The notes under the pieces are model-generated. The model was not told the DNA's origin. It worked only from the letters and a program-made list of their open reading frames with translations, and made no database searches. A stretch of DNA of 64,000 nt from Icerya purchasi. Lineage: Eukaryota; Arthropoda; Insecta; Hemiptera; Monophlebidae. Where the stretch lies: positions 8,170,501-8,234,500 of the forward strand of contig CM077116.1 in assembly GCA_039619475.1 (NCBI GenBank). Direction: 5' to 3'. The position numbers were made by a program, and so were the translations under genes. Numbering within the stretch: the first letter of the stretch is position 1; every line of letters begins with the position of its first letter. Positions 10,751 to 22,350 of this stretch are shown one piece after another.

Positions 10751-11894
10751 TTATTTCAGAAACGCAGAAAATTTGTTTCGAAGAAAGTAGAGGAGAGCAT
10801 TTTCGAAGTTACAAGAGGTGCAAATGTTTTGTTGTAAAAGAAAGTCTAGAAAAGCTGCCGACAAGGATTTAAAAGGTGACTGGCTTTCAGCTTCCGTTGC
10901 CAGAGATGGTTTGTAATTGGATGTAGTATGATTTAATGCTTAACCATTAGTTGGAGCGGAAAGGCAACTAGAAGAAAGAGGAGGAAAGTGGGAAGAAGGT
11001 TCTAAGGGTTGCTTGAATAAATTTGGTATGAACTCCGACAATGTCTGGCAATGTGACCAAACAAAAAGCACTTAGCGCATTGTACCCGAGAACGGATTCT
11101 GGGGGAAACTTGGAAGAGTAAGTTAAAAATTGAGATATGCTCTAGAAGTGAAGAATTTTAAAAACAGATTTTAGCCGATTTAGTGGGGAGCTTGAGACGG
11201 TCCTTAGATCCAAATATTCTTTTTACCGACATTACTGGAATAGAAGAAACAATTCCTTCCATTATATCTTCTTCTGTAACTGTTGATGTATATCAGAAAT
11301 AATACCACACCGGTATAAAGTGGAATTGGCGATGAAAGATTTTGAATTATTCCCTTCGAAAAGGGACTTCTCGTTAAGATAAGAATTAGCGGATACTGCG
11401 GAAGGAAAGAGAGCAGCAATCCTGTTTTTCCCGGTAGACTTAAAAAGTATGTCTCGCTTCAATTTAACATATCATAATTTTGCGACCGTTAATAGGTATA
11501 AATTTCCAAGATTTCTCTCGTTGTCACTGCTTTCGATATGAACTGTGTAAAGTCCAGAATGACTAACGGGAAAAGTTAATTGTTGAACAGCTTTTTTGAG
11601 GGGGAAACTTGAAATTGGAAACACTTCTTTATTCCGCTGTTTCTCTGACGTAGGGGCTCTTGAAGGACGATTTAATATCGCGAGCGATGTGGACGTATGC
11701 GATGATGAAATGCTCAAAAGACTATTATTTAAATCCTTTATTGGTAACGGAAGATCGTAGTTTCCATAAGCAATGGCCTCTTCGAGGCTACAGCTTGCGC
11801 TTGGTCCCAGTTTGTCGGATTTTCTCTTCGGTGTTATCTTTCCACTTTCGGAAACATGTGCGCATGCTTCTTCCTATTGCTCTTCTTTTTCCAT
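10751..11894 (-). pseudogene. Family-IA ORF1 (Gag-like), multiply broken
   Basis: The ATG at 11892-11894 begins MEKEEQ and is followed by an in-frame TAG at codon 7. The frame continues with a charged N-terminus (ITPKRKSDKLGPS), a serine-rich stretch, then VQQLTFPVSHSGLYTVHIES and NERNLGNLYLLTVAK, and a stop near 11472. Beyond it comes KRDILFKSTGKNRIAALF in an overlapping frame, a degenerate middle, and the CCHC knuckle CAKCFLFGHIARHC near 11060. The C-terminal domain LSAAFLDFLLQQN ends at the stop at 10751-10753. This copy provides the family's ORF1 N-terminus, which the longer copy lacks. It would bind element RNA. No activity is expected from this broken copy. Confidence 0.72.
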
Positions 11895-12384
11895 TTTATG
11901 TTTATGTTGTTTAATTAGTAACAAAATGGTATTAACAAAAACCAAAAAGAAAGAAAAAAAAAGCTTATCAAATAACTGCGCCATATTTTTATAAGTTTAT
12001 CTAAAATAATTATTACGAAAGTTTTGTTTACTTACCACTGGATAGACTTTCAACAGCTCCTGCAACAGTTGAAAAAAAAAATATTCATTAGATTTTATAC
12101 ATTCAAAAAAAAAAGTAACTAATTTTTCTATTTCATTAGAACATTGCACAGATTTCCTATGGGCTGTGTACACTAAACTAACGCAACATGAAAATAATAG
12201 CGGTATTTATAATGTGAGAAGAATATTTATTTCATTAAAAATGTCATAATATCGGAAAAATATAAAAACGGTAGGAGAATGCAAAACTTTTTTTTTTTTT
12301 TTTTTTGGATATCTGCTTTTTATAAGAACAAGAAGTTGGAGCAGAGAATTAAAAATAAAGAATCAGTCGCTTAATTACCTTCAA
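11895..12384. other. AT-rich spacer with poly(T) run
   Basis: No gene seen. An 18-base T run at about 12289-12306 could be the tail of a minus-strand retroelement, but no body is recognisable next to it. The first bases may be the 5' untranslated region of the family-IA copy b. Confidence 0.4.
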
Positions 12385-12394
12385 TGGCACTATA
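12385..12394 (+). repeat. Target-site duplication, left copy (tggcactata)
   Basis: tggcactata at 12385-12394 is repeated exactly at 14001-14010, directly after the poly(A) tail of the LINE between them. This fits target-primed insertion. Confidence 0.88.
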
Positions 12395-13969
12395 CAAACA
12401 TACCGGAGTCCTTTCTGATAAACCGAATTTTCGTCCTCTTGGAGAACCATATGTGCCCTGCATGCAATAAGAACACAGACCCCCCTAGTGTAGTTCAAAC
12501 GGAAAGCCCCCTTCCGGAGGTGGCTATCAATCCCTCCGAAAATAGGCCCCATCATGATACACAAAAAGAGAATCCCCAACTCAATATTCATCCCAAATTA
12601 ATTTCCAATGTTTACAAAGCCTTGATCCTAAGTAAAATAAATTATGGGTGCCAAGTGTACCCCTCAGCGTCTCTAAGTAACCTGAAAAAACTGGACGCAA
12701 TTCACCACTCTGCACTACGAATCATCGCCGGAACCCATTATACAACACTGTGTAGGAGTATCTGTGTACTAACGGGCACTCCCTCACTGAAATTCTATCG
12801 CTCCCTGCATACCTTGCGGGGCAATATTCCATCCCTAAAGCTGCCTTATATCTATCCCGAAACCCCCTTACTCGCAGCGTTCACTAGCGACCCACTACCA
12901 ATTCTCACCAAGCTACTTCAGAATGTCAATGTCAACGACTCCACAGAATGCCAGGCAGCAGCCACCGGCTCGTTACATCTGTGGCAACTTGAGCCTGTAA
13001 CAGTTAACCTATCGGTTTTGCAAAAGTATAAGTCCTACGGCATGTCAGAGCAACTTACCCAAGACGCGTGTGAAACAATAAGACAGTACGGCAACGCTAT
13101 CCAATGTTATACAAATGGAGCAAAAGCATCACCCGTCGAGGGGATTTCACCAACTGCGTGCGCCTTCGAAGTGAATAACAACCATCCGCCTGAACGATTA
13201 CTGCTCAATCCTAGATGCCGAATTATATGCAATACGCTTATGTCTGGAAATGATCCTGGCGTCCACAGAGCCAATCCATCACATCCTATTAATAACAGAC
13301 TCATTAGTGGCGGCTACGATGTTAGGGGTGGGAGTCCCGGGGAGGGGGTTAACAAACCACGTCCTGGCACTCATCATAGAGCTACAATCGAAGGGGGATA
13401 TAATCTAGTAGCGTTGTCGGTCCCAAGTCACGCGGGAATCCCAGGAAATGAAAGGGTGAACACAGCAGCTCACTCAACCATTACAGCTCCCAGTCCGCAA
13501 AGCATTCAGAAGCAGTAAAAAGACAAATAATGGAACAGTGGAAACAAGAACACATCTCCACCCCGTCTCACCACCAGAATATAAAGAAATCCGTAGAGCC
13601 ATGGTAGCCCCCCTAGGGGACCTTACGAGTTTATTATCGCGCGCTCAACCGTTTACGCCTGAGCCACACGCGACTATCACACGACTACCTGCTGGAAGGC
13701 ACTCACCCTCCAATCACGTGTCCTTTCTTTCGCGCACAGGAGCCACCGGCGGTTGAGCACATTCTTATAAATTGCCCTACATTCCAATCCTCCAGAACAA
13801 GACACGGATTTGATAACCTCAGCCATGTTCTCTCAAACTCAGAAGCGAACCAAAGTGCAGTCTTCCAGTTCGTCAGGAACAGTGGATTAGGGGCATTCCT
13901 GTAACCGGAGACTCTCGGGCCGTAGTAGTCTAGATATTATACACGGCCCGGGGTCTAACCACGGTTTGA

Positions 13970-14000
<31 letters not shown>
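12395..14000 (+). mobile_element. 5'-truncated I-like LINE with poly(A) tail and target-site duplication
   Basis: A plus-strand insertion bounded by tggcactata on both sides, ending in 26 A (13975-14000). It carries the C-terminal half of ORF2: the end of the reverse transcriptase and thumb, a worn RNase H, and the terminal zinc finger. It is about 1.6 kb against the usual 5-6 kb, so it is strongly 5'-truncated, as is normal for LINEs. The precise duplication dates the insertion as fairly young, although the coding frame already has several breaks. Confidence 0.88.
12580..13905 (+). pseudogene. LINE ORF2 C-terminal half: RT thumb, RNase H and zinc finger
   Basis: The plus-strand frame opening at 12439 is convincing from about 12580: KLISNVYKALILSKINYGC is the conserved LYxxxIxSxxxYGC segment after the polymerase palm. 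RLDxIHxxALRIxxG is represented by KLDAIHHSALRIIAGTHY. RNase H appears as IQCYTNGAKAS (TDGS position, aspartate replaced by asparagine) and VPSHAGIPGNERVNTAAHS, where the usual AD is VN. Two RNase H active-site aspartates therefore look mutated. After 13518 the frame shifts, and a third frame gives LRLSHTRLSHDYLLEG, PFFRAQEPPAVEHILINCP (terminal finger, with one cysteine replaced by F) and a stop near 13903. Upstream of 12580 the frame is poorly conserved. Confidence 0.82.
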
Positions 14001-14010
14001 TGGCACTATA
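14001..14010 (+). repeat. Target-site duplication, right copy (tggcactata)
   Basis: Exact copy of 12385-12394, starting at the first base after the A run. Confidence 0.88.
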
Positions 14011-14139
14011 TTTACAGTAAATTAATATGAAAAAGTTTTTTATAAATATTTATTTTAACTAACTAAAACAAAACTATGAGTACTTCGATTATATGAACAG
14101 CCATGGTTAAAAAGTAAAATTAAAACCCAAGTGAAATTC

Positions 14140-14640
14140 ATTTAAATATTTAATAAAAGAAGAAACTCTTCTACATTTGAATACTTGAATGCCATAATAA
14201 CATTCGCCGCATACAAGAACTTGGATAAATTTTCGTTACTTAACGAAAAACAATTCACGCCTTTGAATAGAAATTTCCATTTGATACAATCGTTAATAAT
14301 ATGGGTAACGATTTCTGGTGCACCTCCACAGGAACACATATAAGTGTCAGAAAAGCGGTACAAATAATTTTGAAATGTTCCGTGTCCAGTAAGAAATTTC
14401 GTTAAATGAAAATTAATATTATTAATGGTAATTGGATTAGTTTTTACATCTGGGATGAAACTGTATTAATTTAAATTCCAGTCATTCTGCATTTCAGTTA
14501 TTCTATTATTTAAATCCAAATTCACCGTATGCTGTCTCTTTGCCTGCAATACAAAAAACTTTCGCCTAGGCAATCTCAATAAAAAATCATTACAAGAAAT
14601 TTTAACATATGACGCTTTCATGGTGGAAATAATGGTAATA
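14140..14640 (-). pseudogene. R1-like LINE ORF2 C-terminus
   Basis: The minus-strand frame from about 14640 gives ISTMKASYVKISCNDFLLRL, then KRQHTVNLDLNNRITEMQ and a W-centred segment with one stop (NDWNLN, stop). Next come FHLTKFLTGHGTFQNYLYRF, the conserved LTGHGxFxxYLxR motif, and CSCGGAPEIVTHIINDC, the CxCx8Hx4C terminal zinc finger, ending at 14142. These motifs sit at the C-terminus of R1/LOA-type LINE ORF2 proteins and help bind the RNA or target. Only one internal stop is seen. The fragment directly abuts the target duplication of the neighbouring LINE, which was therefore inserted just downstream of it. Confidence 0.75.
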
Positions 14641-14796
14641 ATTTTCCTAAAAGATATAAATATCTATTTATTAGCATTTAAGACGTATAAAAATGCAAGC
14701 GGCTGTTTCTGGCTATTGTAACAATACATAGAACTTGATAAAAAAAAAAAAAAACAACTAGTACCGCAATTCAAATAGTTAGCTAAGAAAACCAAA

Positions 14797-15960
14797 AAAA
14801 ATGAGTGGATGGCGGGCGAGATTCTTCAAATGATCAAAAATCGTAGGAAATTAAAAGCTCAGTGCAAGATGGCGGGGAATATAAACGTGTACACCGAGAG
14901 ATTCAAACAAAAATCCGCAGTGCTAAAGAAAAATGGATGGAGCAAACATGCGAGGAATTGAAAACATTGTTAGAAAAGGGAGACTCGAGTGGAGTTCACC
15001 GTGTAATTAAGAAATTAGCAGGCGCTTATACAAAGAATAATTACGCACAAATAACCGATGATAACGAACTAATTGTGGAAGAGAGTAAAGTAGCGGAAAT
15101 GTAGAGCAACAATACTTACTTTTCAATGATGACAAACCGGGAGTTTCTCCAGCATTACAAGATCTTGAAGGACCCCTCCATTATGAAGAGTGATATAGAA
15201 TATTCTATTAAGCCAGCGAAAAATTATAAAGCTCCTGGTCCTGATGAGGTATATGCAGAATGCAACAAACTACTGGATGATGAAAATTTAATCTACCTGA
15301 TAAAACTGTTTAACCGCATTTATGATACAGAGGAACACTCGGCTGAGTTTGGATTTAAGTTTGGTCTCGGAACCAGAGGGACAATTTTTTGCCTAAACAC
15401 ACTAGCACAGAACTGTTACGAACAGCAACAGGATATATATATATATATATGTGTGCTTTATTGACTATCAGAAAGCATTCGACAGCATCAAACATGAAGA
15501 TTTAATGAAATGCTTACAGAAAGTGAGGGTAAATGGGTAAGACCAAAGAATTATTGGCAATTTATATTGGCATCAATATCCATATGTCAAGCTGAGAAAT
15601 AACAAGCTGACGGATAACTTTGAGATCAGGAAAGGGGTACGCCAAGGATGTATAACTCTCCCCGGTGCTTTTCAATGTATACGCGGAAAACGTCTTTTCA
15701 AAGGCTCTTCATAATATTACAGAGATTGGTATTAAAGTAAATGGCCGATTAATAAATAATATCACATTTGCAGACGATACGGTGTTAATTGCTTTGAAAT
15801 CCTCAGGACTTACAGAAAGTTCTAGATTCCGTCAACGCACATGAAAATGAAACCGGGTTATAAATAAATGTAAATATGATTTTGAAGGTAACTTCGCAGC
15901 GCAATTACGGGTTTAAAATATGGAAATGTATAAATGAAATAACAAAGCGATTACGAAAAT
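14797..15960 (+). pseudogene. RTE-like LINE reverse transcriptase fragment, multiply frameshifted
   Basis: The plus-strand linker WMAGEILQMIKNRRKLKAQ shifts frame into YKRVHREIQTKIRSAKEKWM. Then comes an RT entry segment with YKAPGPDEVYAECNKLL (the NNKAPGPD motif). Next are FGFKFGLGTRGTIFCLNTLA and the next-frame CFIDYQKAFDSIKHEDLMKC (motif A, aspartate present). A worn RKGVRQGCITLPG follows for GVRQGCxLSP, then YAENVFSKALHNITEIGIKV and NNITFADDTVLIALKS. FADD is the catalytic box and is intact. A TA repeat at about 15433-15450 interrupts the frame just before motif A. Similarity fades after about 15960. The motif spelling fits RTE-like elements best, with CR1-like as the alternative. Confidence 0.78.
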
Positions 15961-18120
15961 GTTGATGTTTTGCTAGTCTTATCGTATTCGGAGCGAGCGG
16001 GTATATGGAATGCGATTGTTAAAAAAATTATTATCATTTTAATAAACAAAAAAGTTTTATTAAAACCTAGTCCTTTTGTTACCAGAATGCTAGTAGTGAT
16101 TAAAAAAACCGAAATATAGCCGGTAAAAATTATAAATATATTTTTCGAGGAATAATTAAAAGTGATATAGAACGAAGTACTTCAAAATTCTATTGAAAAA
16201 ATTTGAACACACCGTAAAATGAAAAAATAAAAAGAAAGGCTTTGTCGATTTCATCGGTTTTTTTTTTCTTTCATCTATTGCTTGTATATGTTGTAAAATT
16301 CGATTACTTTTTCGAGCTAAAAGAATTTCGCCACTACACGTGGGCAGGTTGAATTGAAACCCCCTGAAAATTTTTCTCTTCCTACGCTTGAAATTCGCTA
16401 TCTTAAAATTTTGACACTTTCGGAAATTATTTGTATAAAAACTTATTATTAAATTTATCTTATTCAGCAAGTAGAAGCAATAATGAAATAGAAAAATAAA
16501 ATTATATTCGATACGAAAAAAGCGCTGAAATTTGTTTAAAAAAATTCGCTATCAAATGAACCGTAACTGCAGTACACTATGTAATATTATTAACATTCTT
16601 TCATTTTCAAATGATTTGCATATTCTTTTTCAAAGAATTACAATACTTTCGATTGATATTTAAATCGTGATGGCATTTTTTCAGAATAATAATTTCATTT
16701 TCGTATTTCGGGTTTTAAGGAAAGTTTTCCCCATAGTGGTGATGCAATTGAACTATTCCGGAGCAGAGAGAAAATTTTTCAAAAAAAAAGAAAAAAGAAT
16801 GCAACAAAATTGTATTATTCCCGTTTTTTAAACATGGAACGCGTGTAACTAAATAAAATCGAAATTATTATATGTCAAATGCAATTATATTAGATTTACA
16901 TGGTCGATATGGCTACTGTGGTTGAAAATAAATATACGTTAACTATGCAGATTAATTAAACACAATTTTATAATACGGCAGTGAATTAAAATAAATCTGC
17001 AAGGAACGAGATATTATGAAACTGGAAGTCTTGACGGGGCGTAAAAGAATAAAATTAAGTGATAAATTACTAAAATACGTGGATAAATTGAGAAGAAACG
17101 ACAGTGATAATAAATAATGGAAGGTGCAATAATCAAGGGATATAAAGTTCAGAATGACAGCAGAGAAAATTGAAAAACTGATATCGTGGCAGGAAAGTTA
17201 ATTTTAATATAAAATAAACGTGTTTTTACATCGGATGCTAACCTGATACAGACTCTTGTTTCGCCGCTCGTGTTTTCAGACTATCAATTTGTTCCGGTTG
17301 TTGTCTGTGTTCGATACAAGATCAAGCTGTAACACCTCCGGCAGTTTACACGCAACAGTCAGACAGACTTTAACACTTTTCAAGATGTCACGGAAAGCTT
17401 TATAAAAAGACTTATTACTCTCCGAATTATTTAAAGTTAAAAAAAAAAATAAACAAAAAAAGTTTACATTTTGCGTTTAATTTGCCTCGCGAAACACAAT
17501 TTTAGAAAACAATTTCGAAAAGGGAATAGAAAAAGTTTTTGGTCATAGAATGAGCTTTTATTAGATTTTATTTGCAAAACTATTTGGAGCCAAAATTCCT
17601 ATACTATATACGTACTTGAAATTTCGTTTAAAGCGCTATAGTCGGGCGACTGAATGAAAAACGTGCGTGACTTCTGGCTTAAAACGAGCCAGTACACACT
17701 TCATCTACCCCGGAGGATTACGATCGAAACTGCAAAGACAAAGTCGCAAAATATCTCGCCCGACTCCGTTAAAATTAGAATCCCTTATCGGTTATTCCGG
17801 CCGATACAATTTTAACCGCAATTGCAGTTTCAAGTCTTACGGTTCTCTAAGAAATCTACAGGTACAATAATTCCCGCGATAAGACTCGCAATATTTTCCA
17901 TCGAAAATGCTGGAAATTGCCTAATGAATTATGTTCTCTCGCTTTCCCGGAAGTCCTTCTTACTTCCCTCTTTTTAACTTCCAATTCGCTGATAGAATTG
18001 AAATATTCTGTAAAATAATTCTTTCAGCTATATTCGGGCCTTGATGATATGCCTTTCCTTGTACTTAGAAATTTATTTGATATTTTTCTTACATTAGAGT
18101 TCACAAATACAGCGCATAAA
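15961..18120. other. Unannotated AT-rich DNA
   Basis: I see no gene, RNA or repeat that I can name. The frames at 16156-16470 (minus) and 17667-17870 (plus) have no family resemblance and base composition like the surroundings. Confidence 0.45.
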
Positions 18121-18480
18121 TGACGAAACCAGTCGGACTATTTTATTGTTTTTTACATATATTATTTGTGTTTTATGTTTAATGTTTTTGAACCATTTTA
18201 AATTATTTAAGTTTATTACAATATAAATAGCGTCTCCTACGTTTCCTCAAGACCACTAACCTATTCCACTCGATCTAACTCTTATCTTATCCGTGCCTCT
18301 GGTCTAGGCGGCAGTACACGGCACGTTAATCAAAGAAAAAGAAGAAGAAATAATGTTATATATAATATTTTGTGAATTATGAATGTCGTTCGGATAATTA
18401 AAATATAACATTAGTAGCCGAGTATTAACTATTATTATTTACAATTGTTTACATTTATAATTTTTCTTACAACTTTTCTT
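18121..18480 (+). repeat. Dispersed repeat, copy 1
   Basis: Shares an ordered series of blocks with 57525-57735 in the same orientation: tgacgaaaccagtcggacta against tgacgaaaccggttggacta, then ttattgttttt, aatgttatata, ttttgtgaa, gtcgttcg, gccgagtattaa against gccgaatattaa, and tttacatttataat. This copy is longer because it holds about 140 extra bases around 18210-18350. Family unknown, possibly a LINE or SINE 3' end. Confidence 0.65.
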
Positions 18481-19494
18481 ACTATTTTCAATTCTTTTCT
18501 TTTCCGAGAAGTTACCCTTATGGAATTCTTTTATTATTGTGCCTATTCCTAAAAAAATCCCTACATCCTATTTCCTTGATAGTATACTGTTTCAGGAAAT
18601 GATTTAAGAGTTTGCTTAACAAGCGTCTTATTTGATGACCTAAATATAATAGCCCGTCTCCGTTTAATATGTGCAGCTATCATGTTGTTGTTTTTTTTTT
18701 CGGGAGTATTGGTCTTTTTATCTCCAATATACAGGAATCTTTCAGTCAATCTTGGCTACTTTCATCGATGTTTTCAGTGCCTTTGATAGTGTGCATTTTC
18801 CGACTTTTCGGGATAGAATGTTACCAGTTCACCACTCTTGCTATTAGTCTTATGTTGAATCGTACATTCCGTTGCTTACCTCTTGATTACTTCGAACCAC
18901 GAGAAATATCTTTCGTGGCTTTCCAAAAGACTCCTGTCTCGGTTCTATGTTTTTCAATACCTACACTTTCCATATGCTGGTCCGCTTTTTTTCTTTGATA
19001 ACTACCCGCCTGATCATACATTGAGTAAACTGTTTTTTATCATTCTTTCGACTTTTTCGACAAAAAACTCGTTTCATACTTGCACACGTGATACATTCTG
19101 ATCGATACAAGTAATTTCCCGTCGTTACCAGTATTAGTACTCCTTAATATACAAGCTTCTACAGTACCATAATCCAACTCTATGACGTGTTGAAGCATTT
19201 TATATTTCAGAGTACATTAATTTTACAATTTTCGTAAAAATATAACTCCACAAAAACAGTAGAAAAAAAAAAAATGAAGTAAAATAATCTTCGAATATAC
19301 TATTTATTATGGTTAGGTCTCTCACCAATTATTCTCAATTTAATTTCAATTACTTTATCGTAATTTTGATAAATCTTTTAATTTCTTTTTATTATCATTT
19401 TTCGCGGTTTTTACTTGTTTTCAATTATTTTCTTCTACTTTATTTGCTATATTTGTTTTTTATTTCTTTTATTTTATTCTATTCGTTTACATGA
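18481..19494. other. Unannotated AT-rich DNA
   Basis: The open frames at 18561-18749, 18669-18998 and 19309-19494 have no recognisable domain. The last two are phenylalanine and leucine rich because of T-rich DNA. Confidence 0.4.
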
Positions 19495-20028
19495 CTTTTA
19501 ATATCGGAATTGAAGGCAACGAGCGAGTCGACTTGGTGTCCAAGTCAGCTCTGCTTGCACCAATGCCGTTAGTAGCGCCACCAACGGCAAAATGAAGGTT
19601 TATTTCCTTGAACGTATGATGGCTGAGTGGATCAACCAGTGGCAAAGGAAACCATCCTTTATAAAAAGTATAACATTTACAGCCGATCCATGGTTTCCTT
19701 CTCTTGATCTTACGCGTCACGAATATGCTGTATTAAATCGGTTGTGGGTTGGACTACGACGATCTCACACAACTAAATACCTTAAGTTACTTTTCCCCCC
19801 ATCCACGTGTCCTTTCTGTTCCGCCTCTTCTTATCCTTCGGTGGAAGAATACCTGTTACAACAATGTGCAGCGTTCGCCCGCTTTTGCCGGTATTCCACT
19901 TTCAACTATCCTTTCAAATGACCCAACGCGCATACAAATGCAACTCGTGTTTCTTAGAGCCAACAACTTATTAGGTAAGTTATGAAGTAGCCTCTTCGTC
20001 CTAATGACCATTGCAGTTAAAAAAAAAA
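19495..20028 (+). pseudogene. I-like LINE 3' end: RNase H tail and terminal zinc finger
   Basis: The plus-strand sequence begins at the last RNase H motif, IGIEGNERVDLVSKSALL (usual GIxGNExAD), then shifts frame. It continues with MMAEWINQWQRKPSF, HEYAVLNRLWVGLRRSHTTK (the RLRxGHxxxTH region, GH worn to GLRRSH) and CPFCSASSYPSVEEYLLQQC (CPFC...HxxxxC finger with H changed). A stop follows at 19919. An A-rich stretch at 20018-20028 is a likely tail. The fragment is about 530 bp and strongly 5'-truncated. It belongs to the RNase H-bearing I-like group but is not obviously family IA. Confidence 0.7.
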
Positions 20029-21654
20029 GAAGGATATAAATTTTTCTTTTTGTACATTTCGTACGTTTGGAAAGTAAATGAATCGTAACAGAATTATTCT
20101 ACTAGAAAAAATAAATAAAAAAAAAGAGGAAAACGAAAAATAGTTTTAAAATGCCATTCAACTATGTGAAGTGTCACTGACAAGCCGCTCCAGAAAGGTA
20201 ATTTTGATTAAAACGTCTAGAAGTTTATTACCTAATCCATCCGTATGAGAATCGCCTACACAACTTTTGTCAAGACTATTCGTTTTAAGGAAAATTTTAT
20301 TTTACGACCCCTAAATAAGGATAGAATAGTATGTGTGTGGGCGCGTAGATGCGTTTTATGTATACGGGTATTGTGTAGCTCTTGTGTCATAATTTTATAT
20401 TTGATACCGATCGGCTCGCTGGCTTGCCGTTTTTCGTTCCTTAAATTTAAACGTTTTTTTATATCCTGCAGAAATACTATTAATCTTCATAAAGCCAGTA
20501 GTAAACGATTCGCTGAAACCGTGATAGATTTTTCAATCTTGCCGATATTTTGTTTGGCGATATTTACAAACTCACTATTGCAACTTTGCCTGTCGACCTT
20601 CTTGTTTAAACTTTTCACACGGCATAACATCGTTTAGAAAGAACGTAAGATTTATTTGTGCGTAAAATTTCGAGTTTTACTACGTGTTTTCAGTTTATTA
20701 TAAAGAAATAATGAGAAAAAAGGAGTATTTCCAAAATTAAGCATACGATTCATATAAGAAACTAATATATTCACGCGTATGCGGTAAAATAATTTTGGCA
20801 AATATGAGAATAAAAATAGAATTATAACTACGCACGTAAAAGAAAGAAATAATTTTACAGGAAAAACCTCAAACCAAACTTGTATAGAACAATTTAGCGT
20901 TACGTTCGTTGAAGCTGTAATGTTAATGTAGGCAAAAAGTCCGTAAAGCACTCTTAGAATTATAGAAATACCAAAACAGTATACTACAACAAGATATGTT
21001 TGATATTTTTCATATTTATCACGTTTGTGTTTATATTACGAGATTAAGTTCGCAGGGGTCAAAAAGGTTTTGGCCTCACATTAACATCGCCTAGACATGG
21101 TAGACACGTCTTGTATAGCAGATGTCAAATGATTCACTTTGTCGGATAATACGGGGCGGTTCTTTAACAAATGCTCGTATGTAGCATTCCGTTACAACTG
21201 ATAAAAAAATTTTCAGCATACTGCAAACGATGAGAAATTAAAATCTATAAAAATAAATTAGCCCTTATAGACATATAACCCCTCAGCCTATTCAAAAAAA
21301 AAAAATAAATAAATCAGTTTCATTCAAAAACAGGATGTAAAGTATTCAGATGTTTGATCGCAGGCTAATCTGATACAAACGGTCTAAAAAATAATAATAA
21401 TAATAATAATAATAATAAACTAAATATTAAAACAAGAAAAATGCCCATTAGACACAAACTCGCAGATTTCGATAAACAACGAAATCTACAGACTCCGTCT
21501 CCGGTATGGAGGTACGATTGTGAACTCTGGGGCTGCATCGCAAATACAAATATAAATATACCATATAAGATCGAGAACAATAGTTAATGCACATTAGCTC
21601 GTAAGTCATAAAACTCTTTTCAAAGATTTAAAAACACCATGTGTGTAACAGAGA
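20029..21654. other. Unannotated AT-rich DNA with a short AAT microsatellite
   Basis: A run of AAT units lies at 21389-21418. The 130-codon plus-strand frame at 20245-20637 is the longest here. It is rich in F, L and C and I cannot relate it to any family. Confidence 0.45.
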
Positions 21655-22350
21655 TTATTTCAAAATAAGGCATATCTGAAAGACTTCATAACCGTGCGAA
21701 CTGGTTAGTAGTAATTCTGTTGAATGATATGACGGAGGTTGATCGTTCGGTTGAATGGCTAATTTATTTATTGGTAGTCCACTAGGCCAGATTAGGGAAA
21801 ACAAAAAAAGATAAGGTAGACTGGAAATTTTGTGCATATTGCCTATTCTCACATAGAAGAGAGCTTCCAGTATTAATCTGTGGAATTTATTTTGTAGCCG
21901 TTGTAAGTTGCATATATTAAAACGGCTAGTGTAAGACCGTGGGCAGTTATGAGTCTTATAAAGCTTCTGTAAATAATGAATTGGTTAGTTGTACCGAATA
22001 GCACTTATTTAATATCGGATACACTGAAAATAGAAGTATGGGTTTCATTCAATGTATGTTTCTTTCACGTGTTTTGTAAAAGTAAGTTTATTATCTAGTA
22101 TCACTGCCAAGTATTTAATGTTATTTTCCAATAAATATATACCGCTAATTGGAGGGCACAGTTGTTTTTTAGTGAGTAGTACATAGAGTTTCGGCCTTTT
22201 AATTTTAGTTTTCCATTTACAAAAACTTGATTTTAATTTATTAAAACCGTATTGATCTCTTCTGTATGGTATCAGTTCGGAACAATTTACGATAGATGTG
22301 TCAACTGCATATAACAAAACAGATTCGGCTTCCAAACATATGGTCGAAGA
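21655..22350 (-). pseudogene. Jockey-like LINE reverse transcriptase fragment
   Basis: The minus-strand frame 22335-22045 begins at a worn catalytic box, VLLYAVDTSIV for LxYADDTAI, with the second aspartate position disturbed. It continues with FNKLKSSFCKWKTKIKRPKL (LNxLxxWxxxWRIxxNxxK) and ENNIKYLAVILDNKLTFTKH (VKYLGVxLDxxLxWxxH). Beyond breaks, a second frame gives NLQRLQNKFHRLILEALFYV and RIGNMHKISSLPYL, matching the LQxxQNKxLRxIxxAPxYVxNxxIHxDLxxP motif of Jockey-type elements. It is the middle-to-late part of ORF2. Both ends are lost. Confidence 0.75.

Larger units (their letters stand above)
10250..11894 (-). mobile_element. I-like LINE family IA, 5' fragment (copy b)
   Basis: Minus-strand copy carrying ORF1 from its start codon and the first part of the ORF2 endonuclease. 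It matches the copy at 45007-50420 in the Gag knuckle (CAKCFLFGHIARHC), the ORF1 C-terminus (SLSAAFLDFLLQQN versus TISAAIMKLLNSNN) and the endonuclease (RSDREDGYGGAAI versus RNDREDGYGGAAI). Here the ORF1 stop (10751-10753) and the first recognisable ORF2 residues (LNIIQW at about 10727) are only about 25 bases apart. The rest of ORF2 is missing left of about 10250, so this is a 3'-deleted copy. Several stops and frameshifts show it is dead. Confidence 0.8.

Noticed and set aside
20245..20637. 130-codon membrane-like protein
   Set aside because: Hydrophobicity follows from T-rich DNA. There is no domain and no coding-like composition.
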